From Sporosarcina thermotolerans (GTDB taxonomy: Bacteria; Bacillota; Bacilli; Bacillales_A; Planococcaceae): 64,000 nt of DNA. The first letter of the stretch is position 1; every line of letters starts with the position of its first letter. The stretch is taken from positions 1,790,001 to 1,854,000 of the forward strand of contig NZ_CP125968.1 in NCBI RefSeq assembly GCF_030067815.1, written 5' to 3'. Positions 28,834 to 39,084 of the stretch are shown piece after piece. The position numbers were made by a program, and so were the translations under genes. The notes beneath the pieces are model-generated. The model did not search any database. It saw only the letters and a list, made by a program, of their open reading frames with translations, and was not told where the DNA came from.

Positions 28834-28930
28834 TACTAAAATATAAAATTAGTAAACGAAGAAAAAACATGTAACTATTAGCAAAGTTTTCCGTCTAACT
28901 CGTTGAAAACCAATTGAAGGAGAGAGAGAT

Positions 28931-29860
28931 ATGAAAAAAATTGGAGCAATCGCGTTAACAGCGCTATTAGCGAGTTCCGCATGGGCAACCACGTATTCTG
29001 TTCAAGCAAAAGAGAACGTGATCCAAATGGAGAATGGAGACGTGAAGGATGCTTCTGTCTACATGAAGGAAACAGGGGTTATTACGAATATCGAAAACCG
29101 TGAAAATGCTCGAATGGTAACTGTGGAAAGTGATGAAGGCGGAATTACGAACTTCATGATAACAAATGACACGCTTCTTTTCCATAGCGGAAAGACTGAA
29201 AGTTTCGGAGCCGATAAGTTGCAAAAAGGGATGAAAGTCGAAGGCTATTACGATAAAAACAAGCCTATGATTTTGATATACCCAGCCCAAATAACACCTG
29301 AGCTATTCTTTGTAATGGATGAAGAACATATGGGCAGCGTTAAAGTAGGGAAGTTTGATGAATCTTTCCTTAGTTTAGACGGGGAATTGAAATTGAACAT
29401 CGGTGAAGAAACAGTATTAGTGAATCAGCAAGGCAAAAAAATTCAACAAGCAGATCTAAAAGGTAAAGAATTAATCGTATTTTACTCAATTATGACAATG
29501 AGTTTACCGCCACAAACACCACCAACCAAAATCATTGCTTTAGATACATTAGAGTCAGAAAAGTATATGCGTGTCATGAACATCATTGAAAAAGATCATT
29601 ACATGAAGGATGGCGTGAAAATGATTCCGCTGCGCAAGGTTGCAGAGGAACTTGGTTATTTGGTTATATCACGTGGGGAAGTGAATGGAGCAATTCTTAC
29701 AAGAGATGGGGAGAATCGTTCTTTTACAATTACCCGGGGCACAAAGTCGTACGGATTAAATAAAAGCATTCGTCAATTTGCAGTTGCACCTGAACTGATC
29801 GGTGGCAATAAAACATATGTATCAGAAGAATTCTTGAACATGCTTCTCTCAGATGAATGA
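28931..29860 (+). CDS. Secreted protein with C-terminal stalk (copper amine oxidase N-like) domain
   Basis: 309 residues. Signal peptide MKKIGAIALTALLASSAWA with cleavage near residue 26 (SVQA). The middle is beta-rich and unassigned; residues about 220-305 (KDGVKMIPLRKVAEELGYLV...TYVSEEFLNMLL) are a stalk-rotation/Cu_amine_oxidN1 domain, a surface-protein module common in Bacillales. Single gene flanked by terminators. Function unknown. Confidence 0.75.
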   Translation: MKKIGAIALTALLASSAWATTYSVQAKENVIQMENGDVKDASVYMKETGVITNIENRENARMVTVESDEGGITNFMITNDTLLFHSGKTESFGADKLQKGMKVEGYYDKNKPMILIYPAQITPELFFVMDEEHMGSVKVGKFDESFLSLDGELKLNIGEETVLVNQQGKKIQQADLKGKELIVFYSIMTMSLPPQTPPTKIIALDTLESEKYMRVMNIIEKDHYMKDGVKMIPLRKVAEELGYLVISRGEVNGAILTRDGENRSFTITRGTKSYGLNKSIRQFAVAPELIGGNKTYVSEEFLNMLLSDE

Positions 29861-29873
29861 CATAAGATAAATG

Positions 29874-29925
29874 AAAGCCTGAAACGAAGGGACCGTCAAA
29901 GACGAGCGTTTCAGGCTTTTTCTAT
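29874..29925 (+). terminator. Terminator after the stalk-domain gene
   Basis: AAAGCCTGAAACG (29874-29886) pairs with CGTTTCAGGCTTT (29907-29919), followed by TTTCT. Confidence 0.85.
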
Positions 29926-29953
29926 TGGTTGTAAAGAACAATAGACGATTATA

Positions 29954-30005
29954 TTAAAGGGTTAGCCTGACGCAAATGATGCGGTAGGCTAACCCTTTAA
30001 TTTTT
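29954..30005. terminator. Terminator of the polyamine operon
   Basis: A perfect 15-bp stem, 29954-29968 with 29986-30000, just beyond the nspC stop. The plus side carries TTTTT as well, so it may act in both directions. Confidence 0.82.
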
Positions 30006-31151
30006 ATGACAAGCGTTCTTTAAAGTCGTCGTACCTGAATTCTTTGATCACTTTCGGTCCGTCATTTACGGTATTCAGTACGATTGAAGGCAAGTTCATG
30101 CCGTTGAAAGTATTGTTCTTCACCATTGTGTAATGAGCCATGTCAGTAAATACGAGTTTATCTCCTGCTGTTAACGGCTGCTCAAATGAGTAATCGCCGA
30201 TGACATCTCCAGCAAGGCAAGTAGGACCGCCGAGTCGGTAGGTGATGGATTTCTCGTTTGGCTTTCCGGACCCTACGATTTCAGGACGATACGGCATTTC
30301 CAATACGTCAGGCATATGACAGGAAGCTGATGTATCAACAATAGCAATTGGCATACCGTTTTGCATCGTATCTAAGACAGTCGTTACAAGGAATCCGGTG
30401 TTTAAAGCAATTGCTTCGCCTGGCTCTAAATAGACATCCAGTCCATACTTTTCCTTCATGAACAGTATCGATTCGATGAGCGTTTCAATATCATAGTCCG
30501 GCGGGTAATATGATGACCGCCTCCGAAATTGATCCATTTCATGCCTTTCAAATTCAAATACTTGCCGAATTTTTCATCCACGACTTTGATGGTTCTTGCA
30601 AGTGTGTCGGAATTCTGTTCGCACATCGTATGGAAATGCAAGCCGCTAATGCCTTCAAGTTCTTCCGGTTCGAAGTTCTCAAGCGTCACTCCGAATCGTG
30701 AAAATGCGAAGCAAGGATTATACATATCGACTTCAATCTCGGAATACTCCGGGTTTATCCGAATCCCGCATTCAATCGGTTTTGGATGGTTTTTCACTCT
30801 GTCCTTGAACCGTCTCCATTGGTCGAATGTGTTGAACACGAGATGGTCGGAATACGACAAAACTTCGTCAAAATCTGCTTCTGAATAGGCGGGAGAGTAA
30901 GTGTGAACTTCTTTCCCCATCTCTTCAAAGCCTAATTTCGCCTCCAATAAACCACTTGAAGTCACCCCGTTCAAATACTTTCCGATAAGCGGATAGACGG
31001 AGTACATCGAAAACCCTTTTTGGGCCAATAAAATTTTACAACCTGTTCGGTCAATTATGGACTTAAGCAATTCCAAGTTTTTGATCAACAGCCCTTCGTC
31101 CACTACATATGAAGGGGAGGGGACTGCATGTGGATCGAAATTCAATTTCAT
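30004..31151 (-). CDS. nspC: Carboxynorspermidine/carboxyspermidine decarboxylase (one frameshift)
   Basis: PLP enzyme of the alanine-racemase fold: PLP Lys region ILLAQKGFSMYSVY, WINFGGGHHITR and a C-terminal TCLAGDVIGDYSF with the shared Cys. It decarboxylates carboxyspermidine or carboxynorspermidine. A C run near 30507 is one base short (HHITRPDYDIETLIE), splitting it into 30456-31205 and 30004-30537; about 382 residues. The start is ATG 31151, ten bases behind GGAGG. Last gene of the operon, directly after its partner dehydrogenase. Confidence 0.9.
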
Positions 31152-31168
31152 TAGTTGCATGCCTCCTA

Positions 31169-32368
31169 TCAATCGATGAGTTCCGGATTGAAGTCTTCCT
31201 GCCAAGGCAGCCCATATTCGTTCAATGCTTCCATGAATGGATCTGGATTGAACTCTTCTACGTTATAAACGCCAGGTTTTTTCCATTCGCCTTTCATCAA
31301 TAGCATTGCACCAATCATTGCAGGAACGCCGGTTGTGTAGGAAATCGCTTGGGAACCGACTTCACGGTAGCACTCTTGGTGGTCAGATATGTTATAGACA
31401 TAGTATGTCTTCTCTTCGCCATCTTTCGTACCTTGGAAAATACAACCGATGTTTGTTTTTCCTTTTGTACGTGGTCCAAGGGAAGCTGGATCCGGAAGTA
31501 CAGCCTTCAGGAACTGTAATGGTACCATTTCCTGGCCTTCGAAATTAATCGGCTCAATCGAAGTCATCCCGACATTTTCAAGTACTTTTAAATGTGTCAA
31601 ATACTTTTCTGAGAATGTCATCCAGAAACGGATTTTCTTGATGCCATTAATGTTTTGTGCAAGTGACTCCAATTCTTCATGATATAGAAGGTAAACATCT
31701 TTAGGACCGATTTCAGGCAAATCATAAACACGTTTTTCGGAAAGTGGAGGAGTTTCGATGAACTCACCGTTTTCCCAATAGCGGCCGTTTGCCGTGATTT
31801 CACGGATATTGATCTCTGGATTGAAGTTCGTTGCGAAAGGATAACCATGGTCTCCAGCATTGGCGTCAACGATATCAATCGTATGGATTTCATCAAAGTA
31901 ATGCTTTTGTGCATAAGCGGAGAAGACTCCTGTTACACCTGGGTCGAAACCGCATCCAAGGATTGCAGTTAGGCCAGCTTGTTCGAACTTTTCGCGATAT
32001 GCCCACTGCCATTTATATTCGAATTTTGCCGTATCAAGAGGTTCATAGTTCGCAGTATCCAAATAGTGAACACCTGTAGCAAGGCATGCATCCATAATTG
32101 TTAAGTCTTGGTATGGAAGTGCAACGTTAATGACGATTTCAGGTTTGAAATCATTGATGAGTTCAATCAGTTCATCAACATTATCTGCATCAACTTGTGC
32201 AGTTTGAATCTTTGTTCCTCTTCCGTCAAGTTTTTCCTTCAACGCATCACATTTCGATTTCGTACGGCTTGCGATGCAAATTTCTTCAAACACATCTGGG
32301 ACTTGAACACATTTGTGAACTACTACACTTGCAACTCCACCTGCTCCAATGATTAACGCTTTACCCAA
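31169..32368 (-). CDS. Saccharopine dehydrogenase-family protein: carboxy(nor)spermidine dehydrogenase
   Basis: 399 residues, start TTG. N-terminal Rossmann site KALIIGAGGVASVVVHKC; mid-part ILGCGFDPGVTGVFSAYA is diagnostic of the CASDH/CANSDH group rather than of lysine synthesis enzymes. It condenses aspartate semialdehyde with putrescine (or diaminopropane) and reduces the product to carboxyspermidine (or carboxynorspermidine). Adjacent nspC supplies the next step. Confidence 0.88.
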   Translation of the reverse strand: MGKALIIGAGGVASVVVHKCVQVPDVFEEICIASRTKSKCDALKEKLDGRGTKIQTAQVDADNVDELIELINDFKPEIVINVALPYQDLTIMDACLATGVHYLDTANYEPLDTAKFEYKWQWAYREKFEQAGLTAILGCGFDPGVTGVFSAYAQKHYFDEIHTIDIVDANAGDHGYPFATNFNPEINIREITANGRYWENGEFIETPPLSEKRVYDLPEIGPKDVYLLYHEELESLAQNINGIKKIRFWMTFSEKYLTHLKVLENVGMTSIEPINFEGQEMVPLQFLKAVLPDPASLGPRTKGKTNIGCIFQGTKDGEEKTYYVYNISDHQECYREVGSQAISYTTGVPAMIGAMLLMKGEWKKPGVYNVEEFNPDPFMEALNEYGLPWQEDFNPELID

Positions 32369-32386
32369 TCAAAACACCACCCATAA

Positions 32387-33243
32387 TTATTTTTCTGTAT
32401 GAACTGCCAGTAAAAGTTCTCGAAGAACTTTACAAGCAACCGCGGTAGAAACTCCGCTTTGATCGTAAATAGGGACAGTTCGTTCACATCGCAACCTACA
32501 ATGTTAAGTCCGCTCACTGTCAAAACACCTTGCAATAACTCCATGAAGCTTACACCGCCAGCTTCAGGAGTACCTGTACCAGGGAAGACGGAAGGATCCA
32601 AAACATCCAAGTCAATCGTTAGGTAAACTGGTTTCCCTTTTAAACTTTCAACAACTTCTTCAAGACCGTTAAAGTTAAATTTATTCGTGAAGACATGATC
32701 TTTGCCCCATTCAAATTCACTTCGATCGCCTGAGCGGATTCCGAATTGGAAAATCCTATTGTCGCCTAAAATGTCCCATACACGATGAATGACGCTTGCA
32801 TGCGATAATTGTTCGCCAAGGTATTCATCCCTCAAGTCTGCATGCGCGTCAAATTGGATGACGTGCAAATCGGGATATTGCTTTGCGACAGCTCGAATTG
32901 CGCCAAGTGTCACGAGATGCTCGCCACCAATCATACAAGGGACTTTGCCGTCCTCGACGACTTTTTGAGTGTATTCTTCAATCCTGCCTAATGCCTTTTC
33001 AGGATTCCCGAAACTCAGTTCAAGATCCCCGCCATCGTACACGTTGATATCCTCGAGGTCCTTGTCTTGATAGGGGCTATATGTTTCGATTCCGAATGAT
33101 TCTCCACGCATCACCTTACTCGCAAAGCGAGTGCCTGGTCGAAAGGAAGTGGTCGAATCAAATGGGGCACCAAAAATGACAATGCGGGATTCATCGTATT
33201 CATTATCGCACCCGATGAAAGTTTCAATGTTTTTATTCAACAT
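32387..33243 (-). CDS. speB: Agmatinase (one frameshift near the end)
   Basis: Ureohydrolase with dinuclear Mn site: IGGEHLVTLGA, FDAHADLRDEY and TIDLDVLDPSVFPGTGTPE. It makes putrescine and urea from agmatine. Near 32471 a C run is one base short; repair turns NELSLFTIK into NELSPIYDQSGVSTAVACK and moves the end to 32387, 284 residues, so the apparent overlap with the next gene disappears. It follows speE by an 11-base overlap. Confidence 0.94.
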
Positions 33244-34084
33244 CTTTTAATTGCTCCTTTACGTAATTCGGCAAAGCAAACGAACCGACGTGGATGTCTG
33301 TATTGTAATACTTCGTTTTCAGTCCAAGCTGGTTCCAAGCATCTGCGTTCAAGTCATTGATAGGGTCATACTTTTTAGAGGCAAAACCGAATAGCCAATG
33401 ACCGGATGGATACGTCGGAATATGCACTTGATACACTTTACAGACCGGGAAGAATCCGGTGATCCGCTTATGTGCCCGTTGCATGCCAAGCGCATCCTCT
33501 TCGTAAAAAGGGCTCTCGTGTTGATTGACAAGTATGCCATCTTCGTTTAACGCCTTGTAACAGTTACCGTAAAATTCTCTTGTGAACAGTCCTTCGCCTG
33601 GCCCGAATGGATCCGTCGAGTCGACGATGATCAAATCGTATTCGTTTTCATGGGAACGGACAAATTTCAACCCATCTTCAAAGTGAAGATGGACACGCGG
33701 ATCGTCTAATTTAGAAGCAGTTTGCGGAATGAATTCCTTGCATACATCGACAACCATCTCATCGATTTCAACCATATCGATATGCTCAATTGTTTCGTAT
33801 TTTGTCAATTCCCTTACTGTGCCGCCATCACCAGCACCAATGACAAGCACTTTCTTTATGCCTGGATTGGTCGCCATCGCTACATGTGTGATCATATCGT
33901 GGTAGATGAACTCGTCTTTTTCAGTGACCATGACTAATCCGTCGAGCGTTAAAACACGTCCGAATTCCGCTGTCTGAAGCACATCAATTTTTTGGAACTC
34001 GCTTTTCCCAGTATATAGATGTTCCAAGACTTTTATGGAAAATAGGACATTTGGCGAATGATTTTCGGTAAACCATAAATTCAT
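33233..34084 (-). CDS. speE: Spermidine synthase
   Basis: 283 residues: LWFTENHSPNVLFSIKV at the start, LVIGAGDGGTVRELTKY (dcSAM site) and DLIIVDSTDPFGPGEGLFT (catalytic Asp). It moves an aminopropyl group from decarboxylated SAM to putrescine. Its start overlaps the speA stop (ATGA type). speD in the same operon supplies decarboxylated SAM. Confidence 0.95.
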   Translation of the reverse strand: MNLWFTENHSPNVLFSIKVLEHLYTGKSEFQKIDVLQTAEFGRVLTLDGLVMVTEKDEFIYHDMITHVAMATNPGIKKVLVIGAGDGGTVRELTKYETIEHIDMVEIDEMVVDVCKEFIPQTASKLDDPRVHLHFEDGLKFVRSHENEYDLIIVDSTDPFGPGEGLFTREFYGNCYKALNEDGILVNQHESPFYEEDALGMQRAHKRITGFFPVCKVYQVHIPTYPSGHWLFGFASKKYDPINDLNADAWNQLGLKTKYYNTDIHVGSFALPNYVKEQLKDVE

Positions 34085-35540
34085 TGCTCAGTCTCCTTCA
34101 AAACATTGATATGTTCGATTTTGCTATCTTCCGTACCTGTCATGAAGCTCCCTTTGTCTTTGCAGTATTGAATGTATTTTAAAATATCAGGGGTGATCAT
34201 TTCACCTGGCGCTAAAATCGGTATTCCGGGAGGGTAGGCCATGACGAACTCGCTCGCGATTCGACCAGCACTTTCATTAATAGGCAGCGTCTCCTTTGGC
34301 GCATAAAACGCTTTTTGGGGTGTGTAGACGACTTGCGGATTGATATATTCATGATCGAATAATCCGCCCTTATCCTTGCTGTAGCGCCTTTTGATCTCCG
34401 CGAGGGCTGATACGAGCCTCTCAAGATCTAAACGACGGTCTCCGACTGATATGTATGCTAAAAAGTTGCCGATATCCCCAAATTCGATTTGGATGTCGTA
34501 CTCGTCTCGAAGAATGTCATAAACTTCAACCCCAGCTAATCCAATTTCAAGTGAATGGACGGAAAGCTTTGTTGTATCGAAATCGTAAATCGTATCGCCA
34601 TTTCGTAATTCCTCAGAAAAAGCGTAGTACCCACCGATTTTATTGATTTCATCCCGTGTGTACTGTGCCATTTCTCCAACCTTCCGGAAAATGTCCTTAC
34701 CATTCAATGCAAGGTTTTTTCGTGAGATATCTAATGAAGAAAGAAGTAAATACGAGCCGCTAGTCGTTTGTGTCAAATTGATGATTTGTCTTGTGTACCC
34801 TTCGCTCACTTCATTATTAATCAATAGCAAAGAGCTTTGGGTCAGTGAACCACCCGATTTATGCATGCTTACGGAGGCCATATCGGCACCGACAGACATT
34901 GCAGAGGCAGGGAGTTCGTCACTAAAATAGAAATGAGTTCCATGCGCCTCGTCGACAAGGACAAGCATTCCGTGACGATGTGCAAGATCCGTGATTGCTT
35001 GCATATTCGAACAAATCCCGTAATAAGTCGGGTTATTTATAAGAATTGCTTTAGCGTCAGGATTTTCAAGGATTGCTCTTTCGACATCCTTAACGGCCAT
35101 CCCGAGAGGAATTCCAAGCTCTTTATTGACACCTGGATTGACATAAACAGGAACTGCCCCGCTTAGGATAAGGGCATTAATAGCGCTGCGATGCACATTA
35201 CGGGCATGATAATCTTTTCCCCCGCCTTACATGCAGTCATAACCATCGCTTGTACGGCAGAAGTCGTCCCATTCACCATGAAAAAGGCGTGCTTTGCACC
35301 GAATGCTTCAGCCGCAAGCTCTTCGGCTTCACGAATGACAGAAACCGGGTGAATTAGATTATCCAACGGTTTCATCGAGTTAACGTCGACTGTCATGCAA
35401 TTCTCGCCTAAAAAAGCGGTCAGTTCCGCATTGCCTCTGCCACGTTTATGGCCAGGAACGTCAAAAGGAACGACACGCATTTTTTTGTATTTGTTTAAGG
35501 CCTCCATAATTGGAGCCTTCTGTTGTGAAAGAATGTTCAT
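34081..35540 (-). CDS. speA: Arginine decarboxylase, aminotransferase-fold type (one frameshift)
   Basis: Orn/Lys/Arg decarboxylase family: FDVPGHKRGRGN, HAFFMVNGTTSAVQAM, VDEAHGTHF, and the PLP Lys in SMHKSGGSLTQSS. A C run near 35205 is one base short (KIIMPRNVHRSAINALILSG), joining 35163-35555 and 34081-35196; about 486 residues. The start is ATG 35540 behind AGAGGACG. With SpeB it forms the agmatine route to putrescine. Confidence 0.93.
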
Positions 35541-35551
35541 TTTTCGTCCTC

Positions 35552-36364
35552 TCACTCTTCATATATATTGGAACCGCTGAATATTTCAATCATCTCTTTG
35601 CGCAAATTGTTTGTAATGTTCAGCCTTTCCTTCGGTGGTATTTCATAGACATCCGTATTGAAAAGGTAATTTTGCAAATTGATATCTTTAATCAGCAGTT
35701 TTGTATGGAAAATGTTGGATTGATATACGTTCACATCTATGGCATCATACTTTTGTAACGTTTCACTGTCGATGTAGTCTTGTATGGACGTCATCTTATG
35801 GTCCATAAACAACTTCTTCCCTTTATCATCACGAGTAAACCCTCTTACACGGTAATCAGTCGTAATAATATCGGAATCGAAGCTACCGATTAGGTAATCC
35901 AAAGCGTTCAACGGGGAAATTTCCCCACAAGTTGATACTTCGATATCGACACGAAAAGTAGCAATTGAATTATCCGGGTGATACTCAGGATACGTATGGA
36001 CAGTGACATGGCTTTTATCTAAATGACCTACAACGGAATCCCGGGTTTTTAAAATATCGATTTCGCCAAGATTACAAGATTCATCTATTACGGCAACTGG
36101 AAGTGACTCCTCTGTAATAAGGATTGTCACACTTGCGCCTTGTGGATCATAATCCTGTTTGCTGACATTCAATATTTGTGCACCGATAATCTTGGTAACC
36201 TCATACAGAATATTTGTCAAACGCTCAGAATTGTACTGCTCATCGATATAGGCAATATAATCTTTTTGCTCCCGCTCACTTTTTGCATAGCTCACATCAT
36301 AGATGTTGAAGCTAAGTGTTTTTGTGAGGTTGTTAAAGCCGTACAATTTCAGCTTATTTTCCAA
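35552..36364 (-). CDS. speD: S-adenosylmethionine decarboxylase, E. coli class (1A)
   Basis: About 270 residues. The processing site that creates the pyruvoyl group lies in [16 protein letters not shown] (cut at the Ser), followed by [19 protein letters not shown] and [12 protein letters not shown], matching the long E. coli type rather than the short Bacillus type. The start is TTG 36364 behind AAAAAAGGAG. First gene of the polyamine operon; supplies dcSAM to SpeE. Confidence 0.92.
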   Translation of the reverse strand: MENKLKLYGFNNLTKTLSFNIYDVSYAKSEREQKDYIAYIDEQYNSERLTNILYEVTKIIGAQILNVSKQDYDPQGASVTILITEESLPVAVIDESCNLGEIDILKTRDSVVGHLDKSHVTVHTYPEYHPDNSIATFRVDIEVSTCGEISPLNALDYLIGSFDSDIITTDYRVRGFTRDDKGKKLFMDHKMTSIQDYIDSETLQKYDAIDVNVYQSNIFHTKLLIKDINLQNYLFNTDVYEIPPKERLNITNNLRKEMIEIFSGSNIYEE

Positions 36365-36410
36365 CCTGAATATCACTCCTTTTTTCGACAATATCGGTAA
36401 AATCATTCTA

Positions 36411-36438
36411 ATTATAAAGTAAAAAGTTAGCTAGTCAA
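36411..36438 (-). promoter_or_regulatory. Promoter of the polyamine operon
   Basis: On the minus strand, -35 TTGACT (36438-36433), 16-bp spacer and -10 TATAAT (36416-36411). It sits about 50 bases ahead of speD. Confidence 0.68.
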
Positions 36439-36512
36439 GATAATTTATTTGCACTTTGCACTCCAGTCGTCTAACCTCTCTACTATTAGGTAAATGAAGG
36501 AGTTTTGGTGCT

Positions 36513-36540
36513 TTTAACACTATTATATGTTCTGTATAAT
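36513..36540 (+). promoter_or_regulatory. Promoter of the DUF1801 gene
   Basis: TTTAAC (36513-36518), 16-bp spacer, TATAAT (36535-36540), 46 bases ahead of the start codon. Confidence 0.5.
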
Positions 36541-36585
36541 AGCAAGTAATTGAATCATTCAGATTTATAGGAGGCGGGATAAAAA

Positions 36586-37008
36586 ATGTACGAACAAAAG
36601 ACAAAGGAAACGGACACTAGTGTCATTGAATTCATCGAAGCTGTAGAAAGTCCTAAAAAGCGTGAAGATGCTTATAGGCTCTTGGATATCTTCACCGAAA
36701 CGACAGGTTTTGATGCGAAAATGTGGGGACCTACAATAATCGGTTTTGGATCTTACCATTATGTATATAAAACTGGGCATGAAGGGGATGCACCATTAGT
36801 GGGGTTTTCACCACGCAAGGCGAAAACAAGCCTCTATTTTGCTACAGGTGATACTGAACGGGATGAATTGTTGAAGCAATTTGGGAAACATACATCAGGA
36901 AAATCTTGTGTGTATATAAACAAAGTAGATGATATCGATATCGAAGTCTTGAGGGACCTAATTGTCCAATCTGTCACGTTTCTCAGAAAAAATTATCCAG
37001 AATCCTAA
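36586..37008 (+). CDS. DUF1801 (YdhG-like) domain protein
   Basis: 140 residues; AKMWGPTIIGFGSYHYVYKTGHEGD and GFSPRKAKTSLYF are typical of the DUF1801 alpha+beta domain, related to iron-sulphur/frataxin-like YdhG. Strong AGGAGGCGGG site before ATG. Biochemical role not established. Own terminator. Confidence 0.85.
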   Translation: MYEQKTKETDTSVIEFIEAVESPKKREDAYRLLDIFTETTGFDAKMWGPTIIGFGSYHYVYKTGHEGDAPLVGFSPRKAKTSLYFATGDTERDELLKQFGKHTSGKSCVYINKVDDIDIEVLRDLIVQSVTFLRKNYPES

Positions 37009-37013
37009 TAAAG

Positions 37014-37049
37014 GCGGCTAAATGAACTTATTCATTTAGCCGCTTATTT
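37014..37049 (+). terminator. Terminator after the DUF1801 gene
   Basis: GCGGCTAAATGAA (37014-37026) pairs with TTCATTTAGCCGC (37031-37043), then TTATTTTG. Confidence 0.85.
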
Positions 37050-37057
37050 TGTCAGTC

Positions 37058-37086
37058 TCATTTTACTGAGTTCTCCTGCATATAAT
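37058..37086 (+). promoter_or_regulatory. SigE-like promoter of prkA
   Basis: A -10 box CATATAAT (37079-37086) and a -35-like TCATTTT (37058-37064) fit the mother-cell SigE consensus. The downstream genes are sporulation genes and prkA, yhbH and spoVR homologues are known SigE targets, which supports the call. Confidence 0.55.
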
Positions 37087-37119
37087 GGTTGAAACCACGC
37101 CCTGAATGGAGGGAAATGA

Positions 37120-39015
37120 ATGGATATATTGCGGAAAGTCGAACACTTCCGTGAAGAGGAAAACAGGTTGAAGTGGGAAGGCACCTTTGAAGAGTATTTG
37201 AACGTTTTAAAAGGCCGTAGGGAAGTTGCGCAAACTGCTCATTCTCGTGTGTATGAAATGATTAAGAGCCATGGGGAAACAAAGAAAAACGGTCAATCTA
37301 AATTCCACTTTTTTGATGATGAAATTTATGGGCTTGAAGATACAATCGAACGGTTGGTAAATGAATATTTTCATCCTGCGGCAAAACGACTTGATGTCAG
37401 AAAGAGAATCCTTTTGCTAATGGGGCCGGTCAGTGGAGGAAAATCGACCATTGTCACGCTGTTAAAACGCGGTTTGGAACAGTATTCAAAAACAGATGAT
37501 GGGGCTGTATATGCCATTAAAGGCTGTCCGATGCATGAAGACCCGCTACATTTAATTCCTGATTATTTAAGGGATGACTTTTTTGAGGAATTCGGCATTC
37601 GAATTGAAGGCAGTCTTTCTCCATTGAACACGATGCGCCTTGAAAAGGAATACGATGGGCGGATTGAAAATGTATTAATAGAAAGGATTTTCTTTTCGGA
37701 GGATAAACGGGTGGGAATTGGCACATTCACTCCATCCGATCCAAAATCTCAGGACATTGCCGATTTAACAGGCAGTATCGATTTCTCCACGATTGCCGAA
37801 TACGGATCCGAATCAGATCCGCGTGCATATCGATTTGATGGTGAGCTGAATAAGGCGAACCGAGGAATGATGGAGTTTCAAGAGATGCTGAAATTGGATG
37901 AGAAGTTTTTATGGCATCTTCTTTCATTGACCCAGGAAGGGAATTTCAAAGCAGGTCGGTTTGCTCTTATAAGCGCGGATGAATTAATCGTTGCACATAC
38001 GAATGAAACGGAATATAGGTCTTTCATTTCCAATAAAAAGAATGAAGCGCTCCATTCCAGAATTATCGTCATGCCGATCCCTTACAACTTGAAAGTAAGC
38101 CAAGAGGAAAAGATTTATGAAAAGATGATTCGGGAAAGTGACATGTCCCATGTTCATATAGCTCCACATGCCCTTAGAGTTGCAGCTATCTTCTCTGTAT
38201 TGACGAGATTAAAGGTTTCGAAAAAACAGGGCATCGATATTGTAAAGAAGATGCGACTATATGACGGAGAAAATGTGGAAGGCTTTAACTCTGCAGATTT
38301 GGAAGAATTGAAAAAGGAATACCCGAATGAAGGAATGGACGGAATTGACCCAAGATATGTTATTAACCGGATATCGTCGGCCATCATTCGAAAAGAAGTG
38401 GATGCCATCAATGCCCTGGATGTGTTGCGTGCATTAAAAGAAGGATTAGATCAGCATGCATCCATCTCAAAGGAAGACAGAGAAGAGTATTTGAATTATA
38501 TCTCTATCGCGCGTAAGGAATTTGATGAGATTGCTAAAAAGGAAGTTCAGAAAGCATTCGTCTATTCGTATGAAGAATCCGCTAAGACAATGATGGATAA
38601 TTACCTCGATAACGTGGAGGCTTTTTGTAATAAACATAAATTGAAGGATCCACTCACTGGCGAGGAAATGAGTCCGGATGAAAAGCTAATGCGGTCTATT
38701 GAAGAACAAATTGGAATTTCTGAGAATGCTAAACGGGCTTTCCGAGAAGAAATTCTTATCCGGATCTCAGCATATGCAAGGAAGGGCAAACGGTTCGAAT
38801 ACAAATCGCATGAGCGGTTACGTGAGGCCATTCAAAAGAAACTCTTTGCGGACCTGAAGGATGTTGTCAAAATTACGACCTCATCCACTACACCAGACGA
38901 AACACATTTGAAAAAAATCAACGAAGTCGTTGCCAGACTTATTGATGAATATGGCTATAATTCAGTTTCTGCAAATGAATTATTACGTTATGTCGGAAGC
39001 CTCCTAAACCGTTAA
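37120..39015 (+). CDS. prkA: PrkA serine protein kinase/AAA+ protein
   Basis: 631 residues, intact and full length. Walker A is LMGPVSGGKSTIVTLLKRG; the N-terminal AAA+ core is followed by the C-terminal PrkA kinase-like domain (from about residue 400). In Bacillus PrkA is a forespore/mother-cell factor needed for normal sporulation, with protease or kinase activity reported. First gene of prkA-yhbH-spoVR, a trio also seen as yeaG-yeaH-ycgB in enterics. Confidence 0.96.
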   Translation: MDILRKVEHFREEENRLKWEGTFEEYLNVLKGRREVAQTAHSRVYEMIKSHGETKKNGQSKFHFFDDEIYGLEDTIERLVNEYFHPAAKRLDVRKRILLLMGPVSGGKSTIVTLLKRGLEQYSKTDDGAVYAIKGCPMHEDPLHLIPDYLRDDFFEEFGIRIEGSLSPLNTMRLEKEYDGRIENVLIERIFFSEDKRVGIGTFTPSDPKSQDIADLTGSIDFSTIAEYGSESDPRAYRFDGELNKANRGMMEFQEMLKLDEKFLWHLLSLTQEGNFKAGRFALISADELIVAHTNETEYRSFISNKKNEALHSRIIVMPIPYNLKVSQEEKIYEKMIRESDMSHVHIAPHALRVAAIFSVLTRLKVSKKQGIDIVKKMRLYDGENVEGFNSADLEELKKEYPNEGMDGIDPRYVINRISSAIIRKEVDAINALDVLRALKEGLDQHASISKEDREEYLNYISIARKEFDEIAKKEVQKAFVYSYEESAKTMMDNYLDNVEAFCNKHKLKDPLTGEEMSPDEKLMRSIEEQIGISENAKRAFREEILIRISAYARKGKRFEYKSHERLREAIQKKLFADLKDVVKITTSSTTPDETHLKKINEVVARLIDEYGYNSVSANELLRYVGSLLNR

Positions 39016-39084
39016 TAGATTTCAATAACCCGCCAGTCGTTGCATATACTAAAAAAATGAATGGACTGGGGTAGGTGAATAGTA

